DNA of 58,765 nt from Bacteroides sp. (GCA_014802335.1 JAAVCL010000007.1:80150-138914); one strand, 5' to 3'; positions 9,879-18,427 are shown, numbered from the stretch's first letter. The notes: generated by a model not told the origin, from the letters alone. Numbers and translations are program-made.

Positions 9879-12686
9879 TCAATGGGCGTCCAGCCAGTTT
9901 GTGGCCACGCCGGCAGATGCCGTGAGTGTTACCGAACCGTTATAGGCTTCCTGCATTCTGCGTGCCACCAGTTCTTGCATAATGCCCACTTCCTGCTCGG
10001 GCACGTTGAAGTTGAGTTCATCGTGCACCTGCATAATCATGCGCGATTCAAGACCTCTTTCCCGAATTTCGCGGTCGATGCTGATCATTGCCTTTTTTAT
10101 AATGTCGGCTGCGGTGCCCTGCAAAGGTGCATTTATGGCATTGCGCTCGGCATACCCACGCACCACCGGATTGCGACTGTTAATGTCGGGGAGCAGACGT
10201 CTACGCCCGAAACGAGTTTCCACATATCCTTGACGGCGTGCTGTTTCCGCGCTGTCTGACATATATTTACGCACAGTGGGGAAGGTGATGAAGTAGTTGT
10301 CGATAATATCCTTGGCTTCTCCGCGCGGAATGCCGAGACGAGAGGAAAGTCCGAAGGCTGAAATGCCGTAGACAATACCGAAATTGGCGGTTTTGGCATT
10401 GCGCCGCTCGTTGGCCGTGACTTCTCCCTGCTCCTTATGATAGATTTTTGCAGCGGTAATGGCATGAATATCTTTACCATGCTTGAAGGCATCGAGCATG
10501 ATGGGGTCGTTGCTGAAATCGGCAAGCAGGCGTAATTCTATTTGAGAATAATCGGCTGAAAGGAACAGACAGCCCGGTTCAGCAATAAATGCACGTCTTA
10601 TTTCGCGTCCTTCGTCATCGCGCACCGGAATATTCTGCAGATTGGGTGCTGACGATGAAAGTCGTCCGGTGGCCGTTACAGTTTGATTATAGTTGGTGTG
10701 GACGCGTCCGGTGGTTGGATTTATGGCTGCCGGCAATGCTGTTATATAGGTGGTGAGAAGTTTCTTCAGGGCCCTGTATTCCATTATCTTTGACACAATG
10801 GGATGTTTTGGCACCAGCTTTTCAAGAATGTCTTCACTTGTGCTGTATTGCCCTGTCTTTGTTTTCTTGGCTTTGGCATCCAGACCCAACTTGTCGAAGA
10901 GTATTTCACCAACTTTAGCCGGAGAACTGACATTGAATTCTTCGCCGGCAAGTGCGAATATCTGTTGTTGAAGCTCGTCGAGCCGATGTTGCATTTGCAG
11001 TTCAGCTTCTTTAAGAGCGGCTGTATCAATGCGGACACCTGTAATTTCCATTTCTGCCAGCACCCTTACGAGGGGCATTTCAATTTCATGGAGCAACTTC
11101 TCCATTTTTTCTTCTTTTACGGCTTTATCGAGCGGAGCATACAGACGAAGAGTTAAGTCAGCCTGACGGCATGCCCATTGTGAAATAGGCTCGATGTCTT
11201 CTTTAAGACTCAGAGTGGATTTGGTGCCGCGTCTGGAAGTGGTGGTTTTACTTGGGAAGGGTGTAGCCTCAACGCCTAAATATGTCGGAGCAAGCCATTC
11301 GAGGCCGTGGCGCATTTCAGGTTGCAGAAGATAATGAGCCAGCGAGATGTCGTAGAAATTGTTCAGGGCATCCTGTTGATCATTTCGTTGACGATGAGCC
11401 AAAACATAATCGCGCTTGGCATTGACGGTGATTTTCCTGATGTCTCCGCGGGCCATAAGATCAAGCACGGCTGCTGTGCCTTGTTTGAAAGAGCAGGGTA
11501 TGAAACGTGCATACCCCCCGTCGGTTGCCACGGCGGTGCCTATCCATGAAGCCATCATATCATTTTCCCCGTCGGCCAGAAGATAGACCGCGCAATCTGC
11601 ATCGGGCAGCAGACGTTTCTGAAGTTCCTCCAGTTTTTTACTATCATCTGCAATGCCATAATCCGTATTGTCCATATCAATGGTCGGAATTGCAGCGGGC
11701 GTAGTATCATCTGTTGCGGAAGCTGAAAAGTCGATATCGTCAAAAAGAGAAGGAGCTATATTTTTTGAATTGGCGGGAGTGCCACCCCCTTCACTGCTGC
11801 TGCCGCTCTCCGAGTCAAGACGCCGGGCCACACGCGTTGCCAGCGATTTGAATTCCAATTCGTTGAAGATTGCAAACAGTTTGTCGCGGTCCACGGGACG
11901 GCGTTGCAGTTCGTCGGGCGTGATGCCGACGGGCACATCGGTGCGGATAGTGGCCAGAAATTTAGAAAAATTAATCTGCTTTTCGTTCTCCTCCACTTTC
12001 TTCTTGAGGGCACCCTTGAGGTTGTCGGTATTTTGAAGAAGGTTATCTACCGAGCCAAAATCATGAATAAGCTTTACGGCCGTCTTTTCGCCCACTCCGG
12101 GACACCCGGGAATATTATCAATCTTGTCTCCCATCAGAGCCAAAAGGTCGATTACTTGTTCGGGCCGCTGAATATCATAACGCTCGCATACTTCCTTTTC
12201 ACCCCTGATTTCAAAATCCTGGCCACGATAGGAAGGTTTATATTGAAGAATAGAGGGACTTACCAACTGACCATAATCCTTATCGGGAGTCATCATATAG
12301 GTTACGAAGTCCTCCTTTTCAGCCATTTTTGCCAGCGTGCCTATCACGTCGTCGGCTTCAAAACCCTCAATTTCCACCACGGGAATATTATAGGCTTTTA
12401 CAATTTCCTTTATAAAAGGAATAGACAATTTTATATCTTCGGGGGTGGCCGATCGTTCCGCTTTGTAACCTTCGAAGGCTTCATTGCGGAATGTGGGCCC
12501 CGGAGGATCAAAGCAAACAGCCACATGAGTTGGATTCTCCTTTCGCAAAAGTTCTTCGAGAGTGTTTACAAATCCAAAAATAGCCGACGTGTTAAAACCC
12601 GTCTGAGTGAGGCGGGGCATTTTGATTAAAGCATAATAAGCCCTGAATATAAGGGCATAGGCATCCAGTAAAAACAACTTCTTCAT
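9879..12686 (-). CDS. polA: DNA polymerase I
   Basis: 935-residue polymerase for Okazaki-fragment processing and repair. The N-terminal 5'-3' exonuclease is about residues 1-290 (FLLDAYALIFRAYYA, GFEADDVIGTLA). A degenerate 3'-5' exonuclease domain spans about 340-530, and the polymerase domain follows with motif A (SADYSQIELRLLADFS), the O-helix (RRNAKTANFGIVYGIS) and motif C (MQVHDELNF). In the 3'-5' exonuclease domain the usual exo I pattern DxE (as in FDTETT) is replaced by YLL in the best hand alignment (AVYLLADGEND), although the exo II and III aspartates seem present. Proofreading may therefore be lost or weak. A Ser/Gly-rich linker at about 293-310 separates the first two domains. Confidence 0.97.
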   Translation of the reverse strand: MKKLFLLDAYALIFRAYYALIKMPRLTQTGFNTSAIFGFVNTLEELLRKENPTHVAVCFDPPGPTFRNEAFEGYKAERSATPEDIKLSIPFIKEIVKAYNIPVVEIEGFEADDVIGTLAKMAEKEDFVTYMMTPDKDYGQLVSPSILQYKPSYRGQDFEIRGEKEVCERYDIQRPEQVIDLLALMGDKIDNIPGCPGVGEKTAVKLIHDFGSVDNLLQNTDNLKGALKKKVEENEKQINFSKFLATIRTDVPVGITPDELQRRPVDRDKLFAIFNELEFKSLATRVARRLDSESGSSSEGGGTPANSKNIAPSLFDDIDFSASATDDTTPAAIPTIDMDNTDYGIADDSKKLEELQKRLLPDADCAVYLLADGENDMMASWIGTAVATDGGYARFIPCSFKQGTAAVLDLMARGDIRKITVNAKRDYVLAHRQRNDQQDALNNFYDISLAHYLLQPEMRHGLEWLAPTYLGVEATPFPSKTTTSRRGTKSTLSLKEDIEPISQWACRQADLTLRLYAPLDKAVKEEKMEKLLHEIEMPLVRVLAEMEITGVRIDTAALKEAELQMQHRLDELQQQIFALAGEEFNVSSPAKVGEILFDKLGLDAKAKKTKTGQYSTSEDILEKLVPKHPIVSKIMEYRALKKLLTTYITALPAAINPTTGRVHTNYNQTVTATGRLSSSAPNLQNIPVRDDEGREIRRAFIAEPGCLFLSADYSQIELRLLADFSNDPIMLDAFKHGKDIHAITAAKIYHKEQGEVTANERRNAKTANFGIVYGISAFGLSSRLGIPRGEAKDIIDNYFITFPTVRKYMSDSAETARRQGYVETRFGRRRLLPDINSRNPVVRGYAERNAINAPLQGTAADIIKKAMISIDREIRERGLESRMIMQVHDELNFNVPEQEVGIMQELVARRMQEAYNGSVTLTASAGVATNWLDAH

Positions 12687-12788
12687 AACTTTATAACGTT
12701 TATAGGAGTGAAATATTTATCTTTCATCATAGGATTCCTTCTCATGAAATTTATTACCGGACGTCCGGTAATGAATGGTGTCGGCAAA

Positions 12789-12885
12789 TGTAGGGACGTG
12801 GCGTGCCACGTCTGATTGTTGCGATGGCGAATGCGATGGATAATTCGGCGATATTTCCCCAGACGTGGCACGCCACGTCCCTACA
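12789..12885. repeat. REP-like inverted pair
   Basis: Two 26-bp arms (12789-12814 and 12860-12885) are perfect inverted copies containing GACGTGGCGTGCCACGTC, itself nearly palindromic. The same unit recurs at 24264-24505. Flanks carry GTCCGGTAATGA-type sequences. This resembles REP/BIME elements mobilised by RAYT transposases, though no such gene is in this window. Confidence 0.75.
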
Positions 12886-13032
12886 CTTGTCCGGTAATGA
12901 GTCGTAACACTCGTCCGGTAATCTACACACGTCCGGTAAAGGCTGGTGAGATATGATTATTTTGATATAGTAAAAGATAAGAAATGCAAAGAAGATAAAT
13001 GTGAGGTTTAAAATAAAAAATAAGCAAATTGT

Positions 13033-13062
13033 TTTGTATTTAAAAATTTTTATTTATTTTTG
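13033..13062 (+). promoter_or_regulatory. Bacteroidetes-type promoter without an obvious gene
   Basis: TTTG at 13033-13036, an 18-base gap, then TATTTTTG (TAnnTTTG) at 13055-13062. Predicted transcription would begin near 13070, in a region with no long reading frame. Confidence 0.45.
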
Positions 13063-13069
13063 CAATATC

Positions 13070-13484
13070 AAAACGGAAAATGATAATGTAAATAAGCATT
13101 TTCTACTTGCTTACTTAACATTTTAACGGTTAAATTTTGACACTTTGATAATCAAAGCTTATTGTGAAAATAAAAAAAGTATATTTTTTAGCAAAAAGAT
13201 ACAGTAATTAAAATTAAACTAAAAAATTATACTTTCCACGGAATAAGATATATGAAGAAATTAGACCATTATGTGTTTGGAAAGCAGGTAACGTATAAGG
13301 TTAGAGATTTAATAATGGTGGTAAATAAATAATAATTAAAATGCGGGAGACTCGTCAGAGTCTTTAGATTCAAAGAAAAGAATTGTATTATTCGCAATTC
13401 GTTTGCGGATACTATGATTTGATTCAACCTAATTTTAATTATGAGAGGGACGGATCGCTGAGATTAGTCTCTCTCGCTTTTTAA
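13070..13484 (+). ncRNA. Candidate small RNA or leader transcript
   Basis: The region lies between the promoter-like site at 13033-13062 and a terminator-like hairpin with arms GAGAGGGAC (13443-13451) and GTCTCTCTC (13467-13475), followed by GCTTTTT. A small hairpin AGACTC-GTC-AGAGTCT lies near 13350. A 26-codon frame starting with ATG at 13252 and ending at 13332 is open but has no recognisable product. I cannot assign an RNA family; the call rests only on promoter plus terminator. Confidence 0.3.
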
Positions 13485-13634
13485 GGAAGGGTGAAGAGTA
13501 GGCAATCAAGTACATAAGGAAAGGGAAAAATGAACGAAAAAAGGAGTATTATGTTTAAAAAATTATGTTGTAAAACATAATTTTTACAAATTTTCACAAC
13601 TTTTTTTGTTCTGTATCGTTAATAAAGGGTAAAA

Positions 13635-13820
13635 TAAGTAGCTCTTAGAAATTAGCTATGACTAATTTTCGGGGATTTTTTGAATGGATTTGGAATTGAG
13701 AAGAAGGAGTTTAGCGGGCTAAACGACTGATGAACAATTTCAAAGTCATCAAAAAAGACCGAAAAGAAGCATAGCCACTAAGAATCAATTCAATATAAAC
13801 TAATTTCTAAGAGCTACTTA
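13635..13820 (+). mobile_element. MITE type A, copy 1
   Basis: 186-bp element with perfect 21-bp terminal inverted repeats starting TAAGTAGCTCTTAGAAATTA and no coding capacity. A central palindrome GTTTAGCGGGCTAAAC lies near 13710-13725. The outermost TA at each end could be a target duplication, as made by Tc1/mariner-IS630 transposases. A second copy in inverse orientation is at 21086-21271. Bases 13485-13634 before it hold only another A/T hairpin (13557-13584). Confidence 0.85.
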
Positions 13821-13987
13821 TTGATGAAGCTGACTGAAAATTAAATTTCGGAAGAAAGCTTCGATATGTTTAATTTATTAAAAATTTTTATGATGAAAGT
13901 TATTAAAAAGATTGTTAGGGCCTATTTTGAACAGTGTTCGCATGTATATGAATAACATGTAAGTAGCGATAAAACTTTTATTATGTG

Positions 13988-14016
13988 AAGAAGGAGCACA
14001 GGTTTATATGCTTCTT
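13988..14016 (+). terminator. Weak terminator-like hairpin
   Basis: AAGAAG (13988-13993) and CTTCTT (14011-14016) followed by a T-run. It lies in a non-coding stretch (13821-14026) where only a 20-codon frame beginning near 13893 is open. Confidence 0.35.
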
Positions 14017-14026
14017 TTTTTTGTGG

Positions 14027-14070
14027 ATAAAGCCTCCATTCACTTAAATTTAAGTAAATGGAGGCTTTAT
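14027..14070. terminator. Terminator downstream of the MBL-fold gene
   Basis: Near-perfect inverted repeat ATAAAGCCTCCATT / AATGGAGGCTTTAT with an inner paired ACTTAAAT/TTAAGT segment. It follows the minus-strand operon that ends at 14113. Confidence 0.8.
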
Positions 14071-14090
14071 GGCTTTGGTTAGGATTTTAA

Positions 14091-14110
14091 ATATCTAAGA
14101 GCTACCTAAG
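14091..14110 (-). repeat. Solo type-A MITE end (degenerate)
   Basis: On the minus strand this reads TAGGTAGCTCTTAGATATTT, close to the type-A terminus TAAGTAGCTCTTAGAAATTA. No partner end is seen nearby. It lies 3 bases after the stop of the MBL-fold gene. Confidence 0.5.
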
Positions 14111-14112
14111 AA

Positions 14113-14739
14113 CTACCTGAGTAAAAGACTTTTCTCTTCGCCTATGGTTATTGGTGACGAATGGCCGGAAAGGAGGAGTGTGTCGTCGGGCAATGTAAAG
14201 ATTTTATTTATGATTGTGTTTTCGAGCACATTCCGATTGCCACCCGGAAAATTAGTCAGTCCCGGTCCATGTTGATAAAACAGATCTCCTACAAAGGCGG
14301 CCTTTTCTTCGGGGGAATAGTAGGTTACCGAACCGGGAGTATGGCCCGGTGTGTGAATCACTTTAAGATAGAACCCTGAGTTATGGCGAAGTCTGATAAT
14401 TTCTCCATCACTGAGTTCTTCATAGTGTTTCACCACAATAGGCTGCATGGTGTTCCCACTCAAATTTAAAGCTGTATCGGTCAGATACCTGCTTTCTTCA
14501 TGATATATGAAAATAGGAGCCGCCAGCTTTTCCCGTAATATTTCGGCTGCTCCGAAATGGTCGAAGTGCCCGTGGGTAAGGAGTATTCTCTCAATGTGCC
14601 AGCCGTTTTGCATCACTGTGTCATAAATCAGTCCGGCTTGCGCACCCGGATCTATAATAAATCCGGCCTTGGAGTGTGAATCTATATAGAAATATGTGTT
14701 TTCGGCAAAAACGCCTTCCACCATCAATTCCTTAATCAT
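14113..14739 (-). CDS. MBL-fold metal-dependent hydrolase (glyoxalase II-like)
   Basis: 208-residue metallo-beta-lactamase-fold hydrolase. The metal-binding signature LTHGHFDHFGAAE (HxHxDH) is at about residues 55-67, with the further ligand histidines in HTPGHTPGSVTYY and LLSGHSSPTTI-like context (LLSGHSSPITIGEE) and the bridging Asp in AAFVGDLFYQHG. Such short proteins usually hydrolyse glutathione-type or other thioesters, or handle persulfides; the substrate cannot be fixed. It is the last gene of a minus-strand set with the FrnE-like and MarR-type genes, 11 nt after the former, suggesting thiol or electrophile detoxification. Confidence 0.9.
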   Translation of the reverse strand: MIKELMVEGVFAENTYFYIDSHSKAGFIIDPGAQAGLIYDTVMQNGWHIERILLTHGHFDHFGAAEILREKLAAPIFIYHEESRYLTDTALNLSGNTMQPIVVKHYEELSDGEIIRLRHNSGFYLKVIHTPGHTPGSVTYYSPEEKAAFVGDLFYQHGPGLTNFPGGNRNVLENTIINKIFTLPDDTLLLSGHSSPITIGEEKSLLLR

Positions 14740-14750
14740 AACTTTTCTCC

Positions 14751-15470
14751 TTAAAGTAATTCACAACCGTCGGGTCCGCATTGGTGAGGACGTTCGGTTT
14801 CAGTTTGTTCCGAAGCTTTCTTATCCTGCTTTTTAAGTTCACGTTGCAGTGCTGATTTAAATCCTTCGATTGTCAGTGCACCCGGCACTGCAAAGTCACC
14901 GTTAAACATAACGTAAGGCACTCCGTGAACTCCACGCATCATAGCCTCGCGCTCGTCAAAACGAACTTCATCGTCATATTTATCCGTTGACAGCACATCT
15001 TTAACATCTTCTTCGTTCATTCCGGCTTCCACCGCCTTTTCGAGAAGCACATTATGATCGGCAAGAACAAGATTTTCTACAAAATAGGCTTTGAACAAGG
15101 CTTCGTTGAGGCGACCCACGGTGTCGCGGTCATATTTTGCCTCGGCAAGTTTCATGAGTCGATGAGCATCGCGTGTGTTTGAATACTTCGTGGTGGCATA
15201 ATTAAAATCTATTCCAAGTTCGCGTCCGAGGTCAGATATCTGTTCAATCTGTTTGCGCGCTCCTTCAAGCGACAAGCGATATTTCATAGCAAATCTTTCG
15301 GGAGTTGTGGTCACAACTTCTTTAGGTGCTGACGGATCAAGTTCAAACGCGCGAAGATCTATTTGCACATTGTCTTTTAATCCAAGTTCTTCAATGGCTT
15401 TCTGAAGACGTGTTTCTCCGATGTAACAATAAGGACATGCAAAGTCCGACCAAATTGTTAAAGTAATCAT
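14751..15470 (-). CDS. DsbA-family thioredoxin-fold oxidoreductase (FrnE-like)
   Basis: 239-residue cytoplasmic member of the DsbA/HCCA-isomerase superfamily of the FrnE type. The redox site is FACPYCYIGETRL (CPYC at about residues 12-15), with the cis-proline loop at GVHGVPYVMFNGDFAVPGA. It ends with an extra pair of cysteines, CGPDGC, six residues before the C-terminus. FrnE proteins are thought to carry out disulfide isomerisation or oxidative-stress functions. Lies between the MarR-type regulator (41 nt upstream) and the MBL-fold hydrolase, most likely one operon. Confidence 0.92.
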   Translation of the reverse strand: MITLTIWSDFACPYCYIGETRLQKAIEELGLKDNVQIDLRAFELDPSAPKEVVTTTPERFAMKYRLSLEGARKQIEQISDLGRELGIDFNYATTKYSNTRDAHRLMKLAEAKYDRDTVGRLNEALFKAYFVENLVLADHNVLLEKAVEAGMNEEDVKDVLSTDKYDDEVRFDEREAMMRGVHGVPYVMFNGDFAVPGALTIEGFKSALQRELKKQDKKASEQTETERPHQCGPDGCELL

Positions 15471-15511
15471 TGTGTTTTTCCTTTCTATTTAAATATCAGT
15501 ATCTAAGTTTT

Positions 15512-16018
15512 TCAATTATCGGATGAAAGAATTTTGTCAAGAATACATGAGAATGTTGCCAGTTCATCGGGGGTTATGATGTGTAGCAACGCGTTGTATC
15601 TTTCTTCAGCAACCTTTAAAATCAGAGGTTGCAGCTCCTTTCCTTGTTCTGAAGAATAGACCCGCAGACATTTATGACTTATTGATTCGGTGCGGATATA
15701 CCCCTTTTTTTCAAGAATAGCAACGCAACGGCTCACAGTCGCTTTGTCTTTGCCTGTCAATTCTGCAATTTCACACGACTGAAGACCTTCCTTGTAGTAA
15801 ATAGCCCTGAGTACGAGATATTCGTTTGAAGTTATATCCACGCCTGCGTGTAAAAGTGAAATCTCAAGCTGATTCAACATCTTTCTGTATGCCTGACTCA
15901 CCCGGCATCCTATCGCCATATATTCAATATGTGTGTTTTCATTATTTTTATTTTTTTCTTTCATCTGACTATATAACATTTGAACTGTAAAAATGGTTGA
16001 ATTATCAACTATAATCAT
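15512..16018 (-). CDS. MarR-family transcriptional regulator
   Basis: Winged-helix dimeric repressor of 168 residues. The recognition region is visible at about 82-105 (GLQSCEIAELTGKDKATVSRCVAILEKKGYI), followed by the wing. It contains five cysteines, including three close to the DNA-binding helices, so thiol-based sensing as in OhrR-type members is possible. It precedes the FrnE-like and MBL-fold genes and probably controls them. The start is uncertain: the first ATG gives an unusually long N-terminus, and the ATG of MKEKNKNN, 18 codons later, is a good alternative. Confidence 0.9.
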   Translation of the reverse strand: MIIVDNSTIFTVQMLYSQMKEKNKNNENTHIEYMAIGCRVSQAYRKMLNQLEISLLHAGVDITSNEYLVLRAIYYKEGLQSCEIAELTGKDKATVSRCVAILEKKGYIRTESISHKCLRVYSSEQGKELQPLILKVAEERYNALLHIITPDELATFSCILDKILSSDN

Positions 16019-16039
16019 TTAGGGCTTTAATCGGAAAAA

Positions 16040-16074
16040 AGGGATGTTACCGAATTGAGAACGGTAACATCCCT
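16040..16074 (-). terminator. Rho-independent terminator of the lipoprotein gene
   Basis: Arms AGGGATGTTACCG (16040-16052) and CGGTAACATCCCT (16062-16074) form a perfect 13-bp stem. Read on the minus strand it is followed by TTTTTT. Confidence 0.92.
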
Positions 16075-16094
16075 CTAAAGGTCTGCTATTGGGA

Positions 16095-16559
16095 TCACCA
16101 GGGAGAATAATTTATGCGATCGTAAACATAGGTCTGGACGCGACCGCCGGCTGTCTGCCACTGCATCCACAGCGTGTTGTTGTTGTGGGTGAACCAATAG
16201 TTGGTTGTAAGCGGATTTGAATATTCATATTGAATATTAATTTGATAACCGGAGGCACCGTTATATGATTCCTGGCACCAGTAATGGATACGTTCACGTT
16301 CAAGGAAACCATTGGAATAGTAATAATAATACCCATTTCCGTAACCATCGAAAGAGAAGAAGTTGGATGCACTTTCGGGCACATAATCATCATTGTAGCT
16401 TACCAACTGCCAATATCCCGTAAGACGTCGGTCGGTATAATTCCAATTGCCTCCGGGGTCGTCCCACCAAACGGGATCGTCCGTGCAACTTGTCAACATA
16501 GGCACCAGGGTCAATGCCATCAGGAAAATTCCTAAATACTTGAGTAGATGTTTTTTCAT
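16095..16559 (-). CDS. Small lipocalin-like lipoprotein
   Basis: 154-residue predicted lipoprotein. The signal MKKHLLKYLGIFLMALTLVP ends in lipobox MLTSC, with the lipidated Cys at about residue 25. The mature part is very rich in Tyr, Trp and Asn, and starts LTGYWQLVSYNDDYV, a pattern like lipocalin-like domains of Bacteroidetes lipoproteins (GxW near the N-terminus, alternating beta strands). Function is unknown. It is monocistronic, with a strong terminator after it and 65 nt before it to the end of cdd. Confidence 0.8.
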   Translation of the reverse strand: MKKHLLKYLGIFLMALTLVPMLTSCTDDPVWWDDPGGNWNYTDRRLTGYWQLVSYNDDYVPESASNFFSFDGYGNGYYYYYSNGFLERERIHYWCQESYNGASGYQINIQYEYSNPLTTNYWFTHNNNTLWMQWQTAGGRVQTYVYDRINYSPW

Positions 16560-16624
16560 AATATATCTATCTGAGAATTAATTTCGAACATATACTTATA
16601 ACAACGATTTATGTGTCATAAGTT

Positions 16625-17092
16625 TTAAAATTCAGTGAATGTGAATGGGAGCAAAGACGATACGGAGGGTAATTTATATATCCCCTTTTCACCGTAAAGG
16701 ATCACTTCTATCGGGCCGTATTTAGCTTCATATTCAGCGAGAGCCTGTCGGCATGCACCGCAGGGACTTATTGGATTTTCCTGAAAATGACCGTTTGTCC
16801 AGGCAGCGATTGCTATTTTGCGCATTGGCACACCGGGATGTAAGGCAGATGCCTGATAACATGCGGTGCGTTCGGCACATGTGCCCGAGGGGTAGGCCAC
16901 ATTTTCCTGATTGGAACCCTTTATGATAACTCCATTATCCAAAAGAATGGCTGCTCCTACATGAAATCGTGAATAGGGTGCATAACTGTTTCGGGTCATA
17001 TCTTTTGCTGTATCCACAAGCTTACGATCGGCTTCCGGAAGCTCATCGTAGGTATATTCTTCAAATGGGGTTTCTATCTTATGAGTTTTCAT
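16625..17092 (-). CDS. cdd: Cytidine deaminase
   Basis: 155-residue zinc deaminase that converts cytidine and deoxycytidine to uridine forms in pyrimidine salvage. The zinc site is visible: TCAERTA (Cys and catalytic Glu) and SPCGACRQALAE (PCxxC). SRFHVGAAI is the usual N-terminal family segment. Length suits the homotetrameric type. Its start lies inside the 3' end of the membrane-protein gene upstream (14-nt overlap), so it is translationally coupled to it. Confidence 0.96.
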   Translation of the reverse strand: MKTHKIETPFEEYTYDELPEADRKLVDTAKDMTRNSYAPYSRFHVGAAILLDNGVIIKGSNQENVAYPSGTCAERTACYQASALHPGVPMRKIAIAAWTNGHFQENPISPCGACRQALAEYEAKYGPIEVILYGEKGIYKLPSVSSLLPFTFTEF

Positions 17093-18194
17093 CTTTTAAT
17101 GCTTTTTGAGAGTTAGACATCTTCCTTTTATATTGACCAAGAGGAGAGTTCTTGCGATTCACCATTACATAACCGGCCGAGAAAAGTCCGAGCACCACAA
17201 GCCATGCAGCTTGACAACTCCACATCACCATAGAGAATGAAGCCCCTTCGGTGTCTCCGATTCCATACAGTGAGAGGGCAAACATAACGGCGAGATTCCA
17301 AGGGCCGAGGCCTCCGTTACTCGGAATGGCCATGGAATAGGAACCGAAAATAAAAACTACCAGCCCGGGTATGAGACCCCATGCAAAACCCGGTGTATGC
17401 ACAAGTTCACGTGTGAATGGGAAAGCCTGGAACATTACGTAGGTTTCCATAAAATAGCAAGTCCAGATTCCAATGGTCAGCACGACGTACCAGCCTCGAC
17501 CCTTCATCGTGAACAGTACTTTAAATCCTTGCCACACCTGTTCAAGCGTATTGTCCATTCGCTTTATCCATGAATACCGGCGCAAATAATGACATACAGC
17601 CCAGAACGCACCGATCGCGGCGGCAATGCCGAGCCATACCAGTTTATCGTCGATCACTCGGCTTATATCGCGTCCCACCTGATATTTGTCAAGAAAAGCG
17701 GTAAGTGCCGGGTGGGCAACAATAAGACAGAGAACGGTGAGAAGTACAACCACCACTGCATCCGAGCCACGGTCGCCTATATCAGTGCCCACAACTGTCG
17801 ACAATTTTACTCTTTCAGTTCGGCTTATATAGACGCAACGCCACACTTCCCCGAGGCGCGGAAATACAAGATTAAGGGCGTAGGCTCCGAATATCGATAC
17901 GGATTCTTTGGTCACGGTCATTCGTGGAACACCTGCACCGCGAAGTTGTATTCCCCATCTTACTCCACGGGTAATATGCGAAAGCGTGGTGATGATCATC
18001 ATTACTATTACCCACCAGAAGTTACATTCCTTCTGGATAATATCCATCACATCATGAAATTTCACCTTTCCGAACAGCCACACAATCAATAACACCGATA
18101 TTCCTATCGGCACCAGATAGTCAATAACTTTCGAAAGAATGTGCCAAATCTTTTGCCACCCCGTCTTTGTATCTGTCTTTGTATCTGTCTGCAT
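17079..18194 (-). CDS. Lysylphosphatidylglycerol-synthase-like membrane protein (UPF0104)
   Basis: 371-residue integral membrane protein with about eight predicted helices, of the LPG_synthase_TM/UPF0104 family (the flippase-like domain of MprF, without a catalytic domain). Characteristic parts are ITTLSHITRGVRWGIQL, the LNLVFPRLGEVWRCVYISR segment and AIPSNGGLGPWNLAVMFAL. Such proteins are thought to transport lipids or lipid-linked molecules between membrane leaflets, but the substrate is not known. Residues 2-11 include a TDTKTDTK tandem repeat. It overlaps cdd by 14 nt. Confidence 0.85.
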   Translation of the reverse strand: MQTDTKTDTKTGWQKIWHILSKVIDYLVPIGISVLLIVWLFGKVKFHDVMDIIQKECNFWWVIVMMIITTLSHITRGVRWGIQLRGAGVPRMTVTKESVSIFGAYALNLVFPRLGEVWRCVYISRTERVKLSTVVGTDIGDRGSDAVVVVLLTVLCLIVAHPALTAFLDKYQVGRDISRVIDDKLVWLGIAAAIGAFWAVCHYLRRYSWIKRMDNTLEQVWQGFKVLFTMKGRGWYVVLTIGIWTCYFMETYVMFQAFPFTRELVHTPGFAWGLIPGLVVFIFGSYSMAIPSNGGLGPWNLAVMFALSLYGIGDTEGASFSMVMWSCQAAWLVVLGLFSAGYVMVNRKNSPLGQYKRKMSNSQKALKDENS

Positions 18195-18232
18195 ATTTAT
18201 TGAAGTAGGTTAAACTCTTTAACAAAACTCGA

Positions 18233-18266
18233 GAAGTGTTTAACATTGAAATAGTTTAAACACTTC
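18233..18266. promoter_or_regulatory. Inverted repeat upstream of the UPF0104 gene
   Basis: GAAGTGTTTAA and TTTAAACACTTC form an imperfect inverted repeat around about 12 bases, 39 bases upstream of the start at 18194. It could be an operator; a terminator role is less likely because no T-run follows. Confidence 0.35.
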
Positions 18267-18328
18267 AACTTGGTACTTCTCCTATTTTAACCTTAATAAA
18301 TATGTTTTGGTTTGATTTAAGAATAAGA

Positions 18329-18354
18329 AATGAAGGCGTTTAAACGCCTTCATT
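18329..18354 (-). terminator. Palindromic terminator-like site after the acidic-tail membrane protein
   Basis: A perfect 26-bp palindrome whose half is AATGAAGGCGTTT, 74 bases downstream of the minus-strand stop at 18428, followed on the minus strand by a T-rich stretch. Confidence 0.55.
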
Positions 18355-18427
18355 AGTTAAAATTAAAGATTTGTAGTTTTTTTATCCCTTTTTGAGTCTC
18401 CAATCTAATAAATTAAAGAGGAAGAAA

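Noticed and set aside
11904..12629. 241-codon plus-strand frame antisense to polA
   Set aside because: Shadow of the 5'-3' exonuclease domain; no recognisable protein features.
12687..14112. Possible CRISPR array, because of repeated palindromic units
   Set aside because: Units are not regularly spaced with unique spacers and no cas genes are near; they are REP-like and MITE sequences.
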